Notes: generated by a model not told the origin, from the letters alone. DNA of 64,000 nt from Aestuariimicrobium kwangyangense DSM 21549 (GCF_000421525.1 NZ_ATXE01000001.1:558001-622000), one strand, 5' to 3'. Shown: positions 49,563 to 58,596, numbered from the stretch's first letter. Program-made: numbers and translations.

Positions 49563-52500
49563 CAGTACTGAACCTCCTGGGAGCGGCGGCGCACGGTCGA
49601 GACGATGTCTCGCTGCACGCCGGTGGGGCCGATGTAGTTGAAGGCATAGGCCTGGTGGGCGTAGCCGCCGATGAGGTGGGTGGGCTTGAGCAGGATGCGG
49701 GTCACCGAGTTGTGGATGCCCCCGCGTCGGCCCGTCGCCTCGGACTTGGGCACGTCGATCGTCCGCTCCTGGGCGTGTTGCACGTAGCAGATGCCGTCGG
49801 GCAGTTTCGAGGTGACGACCGCGCGGGCGACGAACACGCCGTTGGCATTGGTGAGCTCGATCCAGTCGTTGTCGGCCACCCCGATCGAGGCGGCGTCGGC
49901 GACGCTCAGCCACGCCTGGGGGCCCCCTCGTCCGAGGCTCAGCATGAACAGGTTGTCCTGGTACTCGGAGTGGATCGACCACTTGTTGTGCACCGTCAGG
50001 TAACGCACGGTGATCGCCTTCTCACCGGTCGGGCCCAGCTCGGGTTCCCCGTAGGCCCGCCGCATGTCCAGGGGTGGACGGAAGATCGGCAACTGTTCGC
50101 CTGCGTCGATCATCCAGTCGTGGTCGAGGAAGAAGTGCATCCGGCCCGACAGGGTGTGCCACGGCTTGAGCCGCTCGGTGTTGATGGTGAAGGCGGCGTA
50201 GCGGCGTCCACCGGTCTCCGACCCCGACCACTCCGGTGAGGTGATCACCGGCTGGGGGCTGGCCTGGGTCTGGGCGAAGGTGATCAGCTTCTCCTCCGAG
50301 CCCGCGGCCAGGTCGACCAGGGATCGTCCGGTCTTGTGTTCGAGGGTGCGGAACCCCTGGGTGGCCAGTTCGCCGTTGGTGGTGCCCGAGAAGGTCAGGA
50401 TGGCCTCGGCCAGCCGCTGGTCGGTGTTGATGGCCGGACGACCCGCCGCAGGTCCCGACGGGTACACGCCGTGGAGCTTGCCCAGTCGCTGCACCTGGTG
50501 GGTGACGTCGTAGGTGATGTTCTTGGTGGTGAACCCGAGCTTCTCGGCCAGCGGTCCGACCGTGAGCAGCTTGTCGGCGATCGCGGTGTAGTCACGTTCG
50601 ACGACCTGCAGCACCGGCAGGTTCTTCCCGGGGACGGCCGGCAGGTCGGTGTCGAGCCATTCGGGCACCCGACCGCCGGGTTGGGCGATCTGGCCGGGGG
50701 TGTCGTGCTGCAGTGCGACCGCCACCAGGTCGCGGCGGGTGTCGAGCCGTCCCTTGGCCAGTTCGGACAGCTTGAGGGCCAGTTCGGTGAAGACGTCGAA
50801 GTCGCTCTTGGTCTCCCACGGCGGGTCGATGGCCGGGGTGAAGGCGTGCACGAACGGGTGCATGTCGGTCGACGAGAGGTCGTGCTTCTCGTACCAGGTG
50901 GCGGCCGGCAACACGATGTCGCTGAGCAGGGTCGAGCTGGTCATGCGGAAGTCGGCGGTGATCAGCAGGTCGAGCTTGCCCTCGGGCGCCTCGTCGTGCC
51001 AGACGACGTGCTCGGGTCGCAGGTCTGCTCCGTAACCGTTCTCCATCACGTTGTTGTGGGTGCCGAGCAGGTGCTTGAGGAAGTACTCGTTGCCCTTGGC
51101 CGAGCTGCCGAACAGGTTCGAGCGCCACAGGATCATGGTGCGTGGCCAGTTCTGGGGGGCGTCCACGTCCTCGACCGAACTGCGCAGCGTTCGGTTCTTC
51201 AGCTGTGCGGCCACCCACGCCTGCGGGGTCTCTGCCTCGCCGCGTTCGACGGCCGCGGCGGCCTCGTCGGCGAGGTCGAGGGGGTTGCGGTCGAACTGGG
51301 GGTAGAAGGGCATCCATCCCAGCCGGTGCGACAGCGCCACGGCATCGGCGGTGTGCAGCCCGTCGAGCTTGCCGGTCGACAACGGCGACTTCACCGAGTC
51401 GGACGAGAACCCGTCGGTGCGCCACTGGTCGGTGTGCATGTACCAGTAGGCGGTGCCGATCATGGTGCGCGGGGGCCTGCTCCAGTCGAGTGCGTTGGCC
51501 ATGTTGAACCAGCCGGTCATGGGTCGGCACTTCTCCTGGCCGACGTAGTGGGCCCAGCCGCCACCGTTGCGACCGATGCAGCCGGTCATCATCAACAGGG
51601 CGATGATGGCCCGGTAGGTGACGTCGGCGTGGAACCAGTGGCAGATGCCCGCACCGATGATGATCATGGTGCGCCCCTTCGACTCGGCCGAGTTGGCGGC
51701 GAACTCGCGGGCGATGCGCAGGCAGGCCTCGGCGGGCACCGAGGTGATCTCGGCCTGCCAGGCCGGGGTGTAGGGCACCGATGCGTCGTCGTAGTCGGCG
51801 GGCCAGACACCGGGAAGGCCGGGGCGTCCCACCCCGTACTGGGCGAGCATCAGGTCGAACACGGTCGTGACCAACTGGCCGTCGATGACGGTGGCGGGCA
51901 CCCCACGACGGATGATCGTGCCCTCACCCTTGGCGTCCTCGAAACAGGGCAGGGCGATCTCGACGGCGCGTGTGTCGGGTTGGTCGATCAGGCTGAGGGC
52001 CGGCTGCAGGTCGCCGAGCTCGAGGTTCCACTGGCCCGCACCGTCCTCGGAGTAGCGGTCGCCCATGGTGCCGTTCGGCACCACCGGTGAGTGGCGGGCG
52101 GTGTCGTACATGACCGTGCGGAAGGAGGCATCGCTGCGGTGTGCCTCGGCGGGCAGGTCGGCAGCGGTCAGGAACTTGCCGGCCGTCAGCCCATGGCCCT
52201 CGGGGTGTTCGACGAGGGTCACCAGCATGCCGAGGTCGGTGTACTGCTTGACGTAGTCGGTGAAGTAGTCGACCGACCCGTCGACGAAGTTCTCCTTGAG
52301 GATGACGTGCCCCATGGCCATCGCCAGGGCCGCGTCGGTACCGGCCTGGGCGGGCAGCCACTCGTCGGCGAACTTCACGTTGTCGGCGTAGTCGGGGCTG
52401 ACGGCGACCACCTTGGTGCCGCGGTAGCGCACCTCGGCCATCCAGTGGGCGTCGGGCGTGCGCGTGACCGGGACGTTGGAGCCCCACATCATCAGGTAGG

Positions 52501-53272
52501 TGGCGTCCCACCAGTCACCCGACTCGGGTACGTCGGTCTGGTCACCGAAGACCTGCGGGCTGGCCACCGGAAGGTCGGCGTACCAGTCGTAGAAGCTGGT
52601 CATGGCCCCACCGATCAGGTGGGTGAAGCGGGTGCCGATGGCGTGGCTGACCATGCTCATGGCCGGGATCGGCGAGAACGAGACGCAGCGGTCGGGTCCG
52701 TAGTTCTTGATGGTGTTGACATAGCTTGCGGCCGCGATCTCGACGGCCTCCTGCCAGCTGATGCGCACCAGTCCGCCCTTGCCGCGGGCTCGCTGGTAGC
52801 GGCGACGCTTCTCGGGGTCGGTCGAGACCTCGCGGAAGGCCTCGACGGGGTCGCCGAGGCGGGCCTTCGCCTCGCGGTACATCTCGATCAGCACCCCGCG
52901 GCCGTAGGGGTAGCGCACCCGGGTCGGGGAGTAGGTGTACCACGAGAAGGCGGCCCCGCGGGGGCAGCCGCGGGGCTCGTACTCGGGACGATCGGGACCG
53001 TTGGTGGGGTAGTCGGTCTGCTGCGACTCCCAGGTGATGATCCCGTCCTTGACGTAGACCTTCCAGGAGCATGATCCGGTGCAGTTCACCCCGTGGGTCG
53101 AGCGGACCACCTTGTCGTGGCTCCACCGGTCGCGGTAGAAGACGTCACCGGCTCGGCCGCCCTCGCGGAAGACGGCCCGACCGTCGTCCGTCTCGTCCCA
53201 ACGACTGAAGAACCTGCCCAGTTTCAGCAGGGCATCCGAGGCAGGTCCGTCGATCCGGGCGGGTGAACTCAT
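49562..53272 (-). CDS. narG: Respiratory nitrate reductase alpha subunit
   Basis: 1236 residues from ATG 53272. Catalytic subunit, reducing nitrate to nitrite on the bis-MGD molybdenum cofactor. The FS0 cluster ligands are H60-x3-C64-x3-C68-x34-C103, the same spacing as E. coli NarG. The sections YFTDYVKQYTDLGMLVTL, GTAYWYMHTDQWRTDGF and ADFRMTSSTLLSDIVLPAATWYEKHDLSSTDMHPF are conserved. There is no Tat signal, so the enzyme faces the cytoplasm, with nitrate brought in by NarK. A TTG four codons upstream is possible but less likely. The gene is 53 bp after mobA, which makes the guanine-dinucleotide cofactor it needs. Confidence 0.98.
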   Translation of the reverse strand: MSSPARIDGPASDALLKLGRFFSRWDETDDGRAVFREGGRAGDVFYRDRWSHDKVVRSTHGVNCTGSCSWKVYVKDGIITWESQQTDYPTNGPDRPEYEPRGCPRGAAFSWYTYSPTRVRYPYGRGVLIEMYREAKARLGDPVEAFREVSTDPEKRRRYQRARGKGGLVRISWQEAVEIAAASYVNTIKNYGPDRCVSFSPIPAMSMVSHAIGTRFTHLIGGAMTSFYDWYADLPVASPQVFGDQTDVPESGDWWDATYLMMWGSNVPVTRTPDAHWMAEVRYRGTKVVAVSPDYADNVKFADEWLPAQAGTDAALAMAMGHVILKENFVDGSVDYFTDYVKQYTDLGMLVTLVEHPEGHGLTAGKFLTAADLPAEAHRSDASFRTVMYDTARHSPVVPNGTMGDRYSEDGAGQWNLELGDLQPALSLIDQPDTRAVEIALPCFEDAKGEGTIIRRGVPATVIDGQLVTTVFDLMLAQYGVGRPGLPGVWPADYDDASVPYTPAWQAEITSVPAEACLRIAREFAANSAESKGRTMIIIGAGICHWFHADVTYRAIIALLMMTGCIGRNGGGWAHYVGQEKCRPMTGWFNMANALDWSRPPRTMIGTAYWYMHTDQWRTDGFSSDSVKSPLSTGKLDGLHTADAVALSHRLGWMPFYPQFDRNPLDLADEAAAAVERGEAETPQAWVAAQLKNRTLRSSVEDVDAPQNWPRTMILWRSNLFGSSAKGNEYFLKHLLGTHNNVMENGYGADLRPEHVVWHDEAPEGKLDLLITADFRMTSSTLLSDIVLPAATWYEKHDLSSTDMHPFVHAFTPAIDPPWETKSDFDVFTELALKLSELAKGRLDTRRDLVAVALQHDTPGQIAQPGGRVPEWLDTDLPAVPGKNLPVLQVVERDYTAIADKLLTVGPLAEKLGFTTKNITYDVTHQVQRLGKLHGVYPSGPAAGRPAINTDQRLAEAILTFSGTTNGELATQGFRTLEHKTGRSLVDLAAGSEEKLITFAQTQASPQPVITSPEWSGSETGGRRYAAFTINTERLKPWHTLSGRMHFFLDHDWMIDAGEQLPIFRPPLDMRRAYGEPELGPTGEKAITVRYLTVHNKWSIHSEYQDNLFMLSLGRGGPQAWLSVADAASIGVADNDWIELTNANGVFVARAVVTSKLPDGICYVQHAQERTIDVPKSEATGRRGGIHNSVTRILLKPTHLIGGYAHQAYAFNYIGPTGVQRDIVSTVRRRSQEVQY

Positions 53273-53325
53273 GCCGAGATTCAAGCATGCCCGCTCAGGT
53301 TTCCACCGGCGGAGGGGGTAAATTC

Positions 53326-53928
53326 CTACAACGTGTCGTAGACCCCTGCCTCACGAGCCTGCTCGGGCGTGTCGAGATCGGCGACCGCGCTCGTCGGGGC
53401 GGGAATCAGCCTGAGGCGCAGTGGCTGCAGTGCCCGGTGCACGCCGCGGTTGCGGGCATGCTCCGGGGTCCCGACCAGGGCCGCGAGCGGTCGCCGCAGG
53501 TAGCGCGCCGCGAGGAACTGCGTGAATCCCTCCGCATCGACAAGGGCCGCACCGTCGAGAGGCGGCTCACCGGGGTTGGGCAGAGGGTCGGTCAGCAGGT
53601 CGACGGTCTCGTCAGGATGGGCCAGGTCTGCGGCCAGTACCAGCACCTGGTCGACCTTTGGCGGCAGGACAGCGAGCGCCGCAGCCAGACCGGCCAGGGG
53701 TCCGCCCAGGGGAGGGTCCTCGGCGACGAAACCGACCGACCGCCCCAACCCTTCGCGGGACGGCCCCGCCACCAGGACCTGATCGCTCACCCGCTGGGCG
53801 GCGTCAACCGCGCGCTGCAGCAGGCTTCGGCCCTCGAGGGTGAGGGCCAGTTTGTCGGTGCCCATCCGTTGCGAGGTGCCCCCGGCCAGGATGATCGCCG
53901 CGGTGGTGGAGCGGTCGACCGGGGCCAT
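53326..53928 (-). CDS. mobA: Molybdenum cofactor guanylyltransferase
   Basis: 200 residues. Adds GMP to Mo-molybdopterin to form MGD, the cofactor form used by NarG. The signature IILAGGTSQRMGTDKLAL binds GTP, followed by DPPLGGPLAGLAAAL and an ADLAHPDETVD metal-binding aspartate in place of the more usual DxPxL. The C-terminus has HALRNRGVHRAL-type HARNRGVHRALQPLRLRLIP. It is 3 bp after moaD. The final bases, CTACGACACGTTGTAG, are an imperfect palindrome spanning the stop codon (minus strand, 53326-53341). Confidence 0.92.
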   Translation of the reverse strand: MAPVDRSTTAAIILAGGTSQRMGTDKLALTLEGRSLLQRAVDAAQRVSDQVLVAGPSREGLGRSVGFVAEDPPLGGPLAGLAAALAVLPPKVDQVLVLAADLAHPDETVDLLTDPLPNPGEPPLDGAALVDAEGFTQFLAARYLRRPLAALVGTPEHARNRGVHRALQPLRLRLIPAPTSAVADLDTPEQAREAGVYDTL

Positions 53929-53931
53929 CTG

Positions 53932-54186
53932 TCAGCCCCCGGCGAAGGGCGGCAGCACGTCGAGTTGGGCCACCCCGCGCAACGAGAGGGACGGGTCGTC
54001 CACCCTCACCCCGTCGGCCAGCAGACTGCTCACGCGCAGCACCTTGGCGAGTCGTTCGGGGTCGTGGTCGGGCAGGTGGGCGGGCAGTTCGCTGAGCAGC
54101 CCCGTCACCGTGAGGTCGTCGGCCAGCAAGCGGGTCTCCTCGGTGCCGGCAGCCTCGGCGGCACCGGCGAAGAAGCGGATCAGCAT
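53932..54186 (-). CDS. moaD: Molybdopterin synthase sulfur carrier
   Basis: 84 residues, ubiquitin-like. Ends in VLPPFAGG, the Gly-Gly that MoeB adenylates and that carries the thiocarboxylate sulfur to MoaE. The N-terminus MLIRFFAGAAEAAG is typical. Start ATG 54186 is preceded by CCAGGAGG, a strong ribosome site. Lies 23 bp after moaA and 3 bp before mobA. Confidence 0.95.
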   Translation of the reverse strand: MLIRFFAGAAEAAGTEETRLLADDLTVTGLLSELPAHLPDHDPERLAKVLRVSSLLADGVRVDDPSLSLRGVAQLDVLPPFAGG

Positions 54187-54209
54187 GGTCCTCCTGGGCT
54201 CGGGCGGCG

Positions 54210-55235
54210 TCAGCCGCCGATGGCGCTCATGGTACGCAACGGGGGCAGGAAGGTGGGCTCATCGATGCCGTGGCCGGCGGGCTTGGAGGCGTGGGCGCCG
54301 ACCCACGCCGCGGCCAGGTCGTCGTCGGATCCTCCCGAGCGCAGGATCGTCCTCAAGTCGGTCTCGGTGCGGCTGAACAGGCAGGTGCGCACCTGCCCGT
54401 CGGCGGTGATGCGGGAGCGGTCGCAGGCCGCGCAGAAGGGGTGGGTCACCGAGGCGATCACCCCGATGGTTCCCCCGGCGTGCGCGATGCCCGGGCGGGT
54501 GTCGGGCTCGACCCGCCACAGTTCGGCCGGGGCATGGCCGCGTGGCTCGTCGACGGGGGTCAGGGTGTGGTGCTGGTGGAGCACGTCGAGGATCTCGGCC
54601 TGGGTGACCATCGCGGAGCGCACCCATTCGTGGCGCGGACCCAGGGGCATCTGTTCGATGAAGCGCAGCTGCAGGCCGCGCTCGAGGCAGAACTGGGCCA
54701 ACGGGGCGATCGCCTGTTCGTTCTCGCCGCGCATGATGACCGCGTTGATCTTGATCGGACGAAGCGGTGAGGCGATCACCGCGTCGATCGCGGTGAGCAC
54801 GTCGGGCAGGCGGTCGCGTCGACTGAGCCGGGCGTAGGTGGCGCGGTCGAGGGAGTCGAGGGAGATGTTGACCCGGTCGAGGCCCGCGGCCACCAGGTCG
54901 TCCAGCCGCTTGTCGAGACCCAGTCCGTTGGTGGTCAGCGAGGTCTCGGGGGGTCGGCCGTCGGCGGTTCGCAGTTCCTTCGAGGCGGCGATGATGCGGG
55001 CAAGTCCTGGCCTGAGCAGGGGCTCGCCGCCGGTGAATCGCAGCTTGGTGATTCCCAGACGTTCGACGGCGACCGTCAGGACGCGTACCACCTCGGCGTC
55101 GGTGAGTGCCTCCTCGCTGGGCAGCCACGGCAGGCCATCGGCGGGCATGCAGTAGGTGCAGCGCAGGTTGCAGCGGTCGGTCAGCGAGACCCTCAGGTCC
55201 GTGGCCACCCGGCCGTGGCGATCGCCCAGTTGCAT
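54210..55235 (-). CDS. moaA: GTP 3',8-cyclase
   Basis: 341 residues; a radical SAM enzyme that starts cofactor synthesis from GTP. The SAM cluster is C22-x3-C26-x2-C29 (DRCNLRCTYC) and the second, C-terminal 4Fe-4S cluster that binds GTP is in CAACDRSRITADGQVRTCLF. The RFTGGEPLLRPGL motif and C-terminal Gly-Gly (MSAIGG) needed for activity are present. First gene of the 13-gene moa-nar operon; ATG 55235 sits six bases after TAGTCT. Divergent from the HTH regulator gene. Confidence 0.97.
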   Translation of the reverse strand: MQLGDRHGRVATDLRVSLTDRCNLRCTYCMPADGLPWLPSEEALTDAEVVRVLTVAVERLGITKLRFTGGEPLLRPGLARIIAASKELRTADGRPPETSLTTNGLGLDKRLDDLVAAGLDRVNISLDSLDRATYARLSRRDRLPDVLTAIDAVIASPLRPIKINAVIMRGENEQAIAPLAQFCLERGLQLRFIEQMPLGPRHEWVRSAMVTQAEILDVLHQHHTLTPVDEPRGHAPAELWRVEPDTRPGIAHAGGTIGVIASVTHPFCAACDRSRITADGQVRTCLFSRTETDLRTILRSGGSDDDLAAAWVGAHASKPAGHGIDEPTFLPPLRTMSAIGG

Positions 55236-55241
55236 GGGGCG

Positions 55242-55247
55242 AGACTA
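55242..55247 (-). promoter_or_regulatory. Leaderless -10 element of the moa-nar operon
   Basis: TAGTCT followed by six bases and ATG 55235. The -35 zone includes CCACAATGG (55267-55275), which resembles the core of the palindrome before the divergent regulator gene. Confidence 0.6.
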
Positions 55248-55323
55248 CGCGGACGCCCCCCGGTCACCACAATGGCCCGGGCGCCGAGAGGCCGCCCCAG
55301 GGACGGCCCCGCGGGGTGCGAGT

Positions 55324-55336
55324 GGCACAATGTGCC
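55324..55336. promoter_or_regulatory. Palindrome GGCACAATGTGCC, candidate autoregulatory operator
   Basis: A perfect 13-base palindrome (GGCACA, central A, TGTGCC) that ends one base before GTG 55338 and covers the CACAAT hexamer at the -10 position. A related CACAATG core recurs at 55269-55275 in the moaA promoter. The regulator encoded here is the natural candidate to bind both; this is inferred from position. Confidence 0.5.
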
Positions 55337-55337
55337 C

Positions 55338-55970
55338 GTGACCGGTGAGCGTGCCCCCCTCGGGGCAACCCGCAGCGAGGTGCTGCGCGTGGTGCAGTCC
55401 GCTGGGTCGCCCGTGGGAGTGTCCTGGGTGGCCAGCGTCCTCGACCTGCACACCAACTCGGCCCGCAACCACCTCGAAGAACTGGTGGCCGCCGGGTTCC
55501 TCCATCGGGCCGTTCAGCCCAGCGGTGCGCATGGTCGTCCCCCCGCCGTCTACGCCGCCACCGCCGACGCTCCCACGCTGGGGCAGACCCATCTGGTCGA
55601 ACTCGCACAGGTGCTGATCGACGCCTTCGTGCTCCCGCTGGACGGATCGGAGCAGCGGTTGGTCGAAGCGGGCCGTGCCTGGGGACGAGGAGCAGAGCCG
55701 CAGGTCGACTCGGGAGACGACCTCACGGCCGTGGCTCGCATCTTCGGTGAACGCGGGTTCTCGGCCCTGGCGGGCGATCGGCTGGTCACCTTCGTCAAGT
55801 GCCCGTTCCGTGAGGTGCTGGACGGGTCCCAGTTGCCTGCCGCCTGTGCCCTGCACCGCGGGTTCATCGACGGGGTGCTCGAGCGACGCGGCAGCCGGGA
55901 TCGGCTGGCCACCCTCCACGTGGGGGAGCGGGAGTGCCTGGCCCGGGTCGAGGACGTCCCCGCCCTCTGA
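55338..55970 (+). CDS. COG2345/SufR-like HTH regulator, possible iron-sulfur sensor
   Basis: 210 residues from GTG 55338. An N-terminal winged HTH (residues ~8-75: EVLRVVQSAGSPVGVSWVASVLDLHTNSARNHLEELVAAGFL) and a C-terminal domain with CPFREVLDGSQLPAACALHRGFIDGVLE and a late cysteine in VGEREC. The CPF...C..H...C pattern is that of COG2345 regulators, where SufR ligates a 4Fe-4S cluster through similar cysteines. It is divergent from moaA with a 102-bp shared region. A redox- or nitric-oxide-sensing role controlling the nitrate operon would fit but is not shown. The frame extends 41 codons further upstream across the moaA promoter, which is rejected. Confidence 0.8.
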   Translation: MTGERAPLGATRSEVLRVVQSAGSPVGVSWVASVLDLHTNSARNHLEELVAAGFLHRAVQPSGAHGRPPAVYAATADAPTLGQTHLVELAQVLIDAFVLPLDGSEQRLVEAGRAWGRGAEPQVDSGDDLTAVARIFGERGFSALAGDRLVTFVKCPFREVLDGSQLPAACALHRGFIDGVLERRGSRDRLATLHVGERECLARVEDVPAL

Positions 55971-56037
55971 GGGTCGGGCCCGTTGAGGTTGCCCGTGAGG
56001 TTCGGCTCCGTGCTGTTCGGTCTGTCAGGGTTGACCC

Positions 56038-56562
56038 GTGAATGAGTGGCCCGGGCATGCGGTGTTGCAGGTGCCGTGCCCGCCGCTTGAGTCATGGGTG
56101 CGGGCGCGCTACCGGCACTACGACGCCAGCTTGGTCTCGTCCGATCCGCGGCACGTGCACGCCCATGTCACCCTGCTGGGTCCGGTACCGGCCGAGTTGA
56201 GTTCTGCGCAGTCGGCCGCGGTGGAGTCGATCTGCAGCAGGCATGACAGGTTCGAGGTGGGACTCGACCGGGTGGCGACCTTCCCCAACGGGGTGGTGCA
56301 CGTCGTCCCCGAGCCGCTCGACCCGTTCCGCCGCATGACGGACGAACTGGTCGCCGCCTTCCCCGACTGGCCCGCCTACGGCGGCACGTTCACGCCCACC
56401 CCGCACATCACCCTCGATGCCCTCTCGGAGCAGGTCAGCGAGTCGTCCGTGGCGGCGGAGGTGGCGCACCTGATGGGGCGACCGTGGCGACCCGATCGGG
56501 TGGACCTGGTCTGGTACCGCGCCCACGAGGTGAGGGTGTTGCGCACCTGGCCGCTCGGCTGA
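56038..56562 (+). CDS. 2H phosphoesterase / 2'-5' RNA ligase-like protein
   Basis: 174 residues from GTG 56038. Two H-x-T motifs define the 2H superfamily: H43-V-T45 (HAHVTLLGPV) and PHITLDAL near residue 122, separated by ~77 residues. These catalyse cyclic phosphodiester chemistry on RNA ends or nucleotides. Sequence identity to LigT/ThpR proper seems low; the protein is closer to the general 2'-5' RNA ligase family. CAGGGT-N6-GTG precedes the start. Monocistronic and convergent, 21 bp apart, with the GH13 gene. Confidence 0.78.
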   Translation: MNEWPGHAVLQVPCPPLESWVRARYRHYDASLVSSDPRHVHAHVTLLGPVPAELSSAQSAAVESICSRHDRFEVGLDRVATFPNGVVHVVPEPLDPFRRMTDELVAAFPDWPAYGGTFTPTPHITLDALSEQVSESSVAAEVAHLMGRPWRPDRVDLVWYRAHEVRVLRTWPLG

Positions 56563-56583
56563 GTCAACCGGTGCAGCGGGCGC

Positions 56584-58584
56584 TCAGGCCCGTCCGAACA
56601 CCAGCACCGAGTAGGCGCCGATCGAGATGGCCGCCGACGCCGGCTGGCCGTCCTGGTCGACGGAGTCGTCGGCCGTCACGTCGGTGGCCGGCTGGTCACC
56701 GAACGTGTCGGAGTAGATCTTGGCATCGGAGTTGAGCAGCAACTTCCACTCGCCGGCGGCGGGGAAGCCGATGCGGTACTCGTCCCACGCGTGGTTGCGC
56801 AGGTTCACCACGACCACCACGTCATCGCCGGGACCACCGTTCATGGACCGGTGATAGGCGAACACCTTGTTCTCGTCGTTGGCGTGCATCACAGCCGTGT
56901 GCTGGCCCATCAGACCCAGTGAGGTGCCGTGCGCGTTGAGCCGCAGCCGAACCAGGTCGCGGTAGAGGCGAGCGATGCCGACGAAATCGTCGAGCAGGTC
57001 CCAGTCGAGCGGGATGTCGTCGGAGAACCAACCACCCTGCAGGAACTCCTGCCCCTGGAACAGCATGGGCACGCCCGGGCTGGTCAGGGTGAGGGCCGCC
57101 CCGAGGGTTGACCGCTTGGTGGCGAACCAGCCCTGCGGATCGTCGGGATCGACCTCCTGGTTCACCCGGGCCTTGCCGTTGGCGACCTCGTCGTGGCTCT
57201 CGGTGTAGATGGTCCGCTCGTAGGCGTCGCCGTAGCTGAAGGTGACCGCGTTGGCGACGGCGGCGATCGAACGGGAGTTGTCGTCCAAGGTGGTGAGCTG
57301 GGCGCGCACGGGGTGCACGAAGTGCTGGTCCCACTGCGAATGGAAGCCGGCGCCGCCGTCCTCGATGGAGGTCACGTCGGCCTCGCCGTGCAGGTCCTCG
57401 GCGATGGTGATGGCGCCCGGGTGCAGGCGGCGAACCTCGTCATTGATGAACCGGCAGACGTCCCAACCCTCGGGGATCGCCCGGTCGAAGCCGGAGACCG
57501 AACGCATGTACGGGGTCATGTCGAAGCGCAGGCCCTGCAGGTGGTAGTCCCTCAGCCACATCAGCGCGTTGTCGCGCAGGAACTGGCGCACCTCCGGTCG
57601 TCCGTAGTCGGGGCGGGTGTCGCCCCACGGGGTCTCCGAGCGCCAGTCGTTGAAGAAGTAGATGCCGCCCTTGTCGTTCTCGCTCCACCCGTCGAACTGC
57701 CACAGGTCGAGGTCGGAGGGTCCGAAGTGGTTGTAGACCACGTCGACCAGCACCGAGATGCCGCGCTTGTGCGCCTCGCGGACGAAGACCTTGAGGGCGT
57801 TGGGGCCGCCGTAGCTCGACTCGACGGCGAAGATGTGGGCGGGGTTGTAGCCCCAGGACTGGTCGCCGGCGAACTCCATCAGGGGCATCAACTCGATGCA
57901 GTTGATGCCGAGCCGGTCGAGGTGGTCGAGCTGCTTGGTGACGGCCTGCAGGTCACCGGTGCCGTCGGGTCCCTGGGCGAACGAGCCCACGTGCATCTCG
58001 TAGATGACCAGGTTGTTCAGGTGGGGGGTCTCGAAGGTGTCGCCCTGCCAGTCGAAGCTCGAGTGGTCGACGATGACGCCGTTGCCGACCGAGTTCGTGA
58101 CCTCGTATGCGTACGGGTCGATCCTCCACAGTTCCTGGTCGCCGTTGCGGAGCACGAACTGGTACTCCTGGCCGGCCTTGGCGCCGGGCACGTCGGTGTA
58201 CCAGTACCCGTCCTGTTCGTGGTCGAGCGGGTGGGCGTCCTTGTCCCAGTCGTTGAACTGACCCACCACGGTGACGCTCTGGGCGTTGGGTGCCCACACG
58301 CGGAAGGCCACCCCTCCGTCGTGGACGATGGCGCCCATCCCGGTCTGCACCTCGGGCTCGCTGCGTCGGGCGGGGACGGAGGGTGCCTCGTCCGGTTCGT
58401 CATCGGTGTCGGCAGGGACGACGGTGGTCTGGTTCGCGCGCCGGGGGGCACCGGCCGGGGTCACCTCGGCGTCGTCCCACCGGGCGTCGTCGTTGTCCGA
58501 CGGGAAAGGCGTCGAAGTGGGCAAGGTGACCTCCGTCTTCCGTCCCGAGATGGAGTCGCGAATGCGGGACCACACATTGTTCAT
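56584..58584 (-). CDS. GH13 alpha-amylase/branching-enzyme family protein with CBM48
   Basis: 666 residues. The first ~80 residues are polar and Asp/Thr-rich, followed by a CBM48 (GVAFRVWAPNAQSVTVVGQFNDWD, DGYWYTDVPGAKAGQEYQF) and a GH13 barrel: LVDVVYNHFGPSD (region I), GLRFDMTPYM with the nucleophile Asp (near residue 357), ITIAEDLHG with the acid Glu, and TESHDEV with the stabilising Asp. Region I with VVYNHFGP and the preceding GYNPAHIFAVESSYG resemble branching enzyme/malto-oligosyltrehalose hydrolase-type proteins. It would act on alpha-glucans such as glycogen in the cytoplasm. TESHDEVANGKARV in place of branching-enzyme LSHDEVVHGKGSL makes GlgB proper likely but not certain. Start is leaderless (TACTGT-N6-ATG). 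Confidence 0.85.
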   Translation of the reverse strand: MNNVWSRIRDSISGRKTEVTLPTSTPFPSDNDDARWDDAEVTPAGAPRRANQTTVVPADTDDEPDEAPSVPARRSEPEVQTGMGAIVHDGGVAFRVWAPNAQSVTVVGQFNDWDKDAHPLDHEQDGYWYTDVPGAKAGQEYQFVLRNGDQELWRIDPYAYEVTNSVGNGVIVDHSSFDWQGDTFETPHLNNLVIYEMHVGSFAQGPDGTGDLQAVTKQLDHLDRLGINCIELMPLMEFAGDQSWGYNPAHIFAVESSYGGPNALKVFVREAHKRGISVLVDVVYNHFGPSDLDLWQFDGWSENDKGGIYFFNDWRSETPWGDTRPDYGRPEVRQFLRDNALMWLRDYHLQGLRFDMTPYMRSVSGFDRAIPEGWDVCRFINDEVRRLHPGAITIAEDLHGEADVTSIEDGGAGFHSQWDQHFVHPVRAQLTTLDDNSRSIAAVANAVTFSYGDAYERTIYTESHDEVANGKARVNQEVDPDDPQGWFATKRSTLGAALTLTSPGVPMLFQGQEFLQGGWFSDDIPLDWDLLDDFVGIARLYRDLVRLRLNAHGTSLGLMGQHTAVMHANDENKVFAYHRSMNGGPGDDVVVVVNLRNHAWDEYRIGFPAAGEWKLLLNSDAKIYSDTFGDQPATDVTADDSVDQDGQPASAAISIGAYSVLVFGRA

Positions 58585-58590
58585 GGGGCC

Positions 58591-58596
58591 ACAGTA
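58591..58596 (-). promoter_or_regulatory. Leaderless -10 element of the GH13 gene
   Basis: TACTGT followed by six bases and ATG 58584. It lies in a 56-bp divergent region with the glyQS promoter, so the two -10 elements are only 32 bp apart and their polymerases would compete. Confidence 0.6.

Noticed and set aside
53326-53341. Operator CTACGACACGTTGTAG before narG
   Set aside because: It lies inside the mobA coding end and is imperfect; coding constraint explains it equally well.
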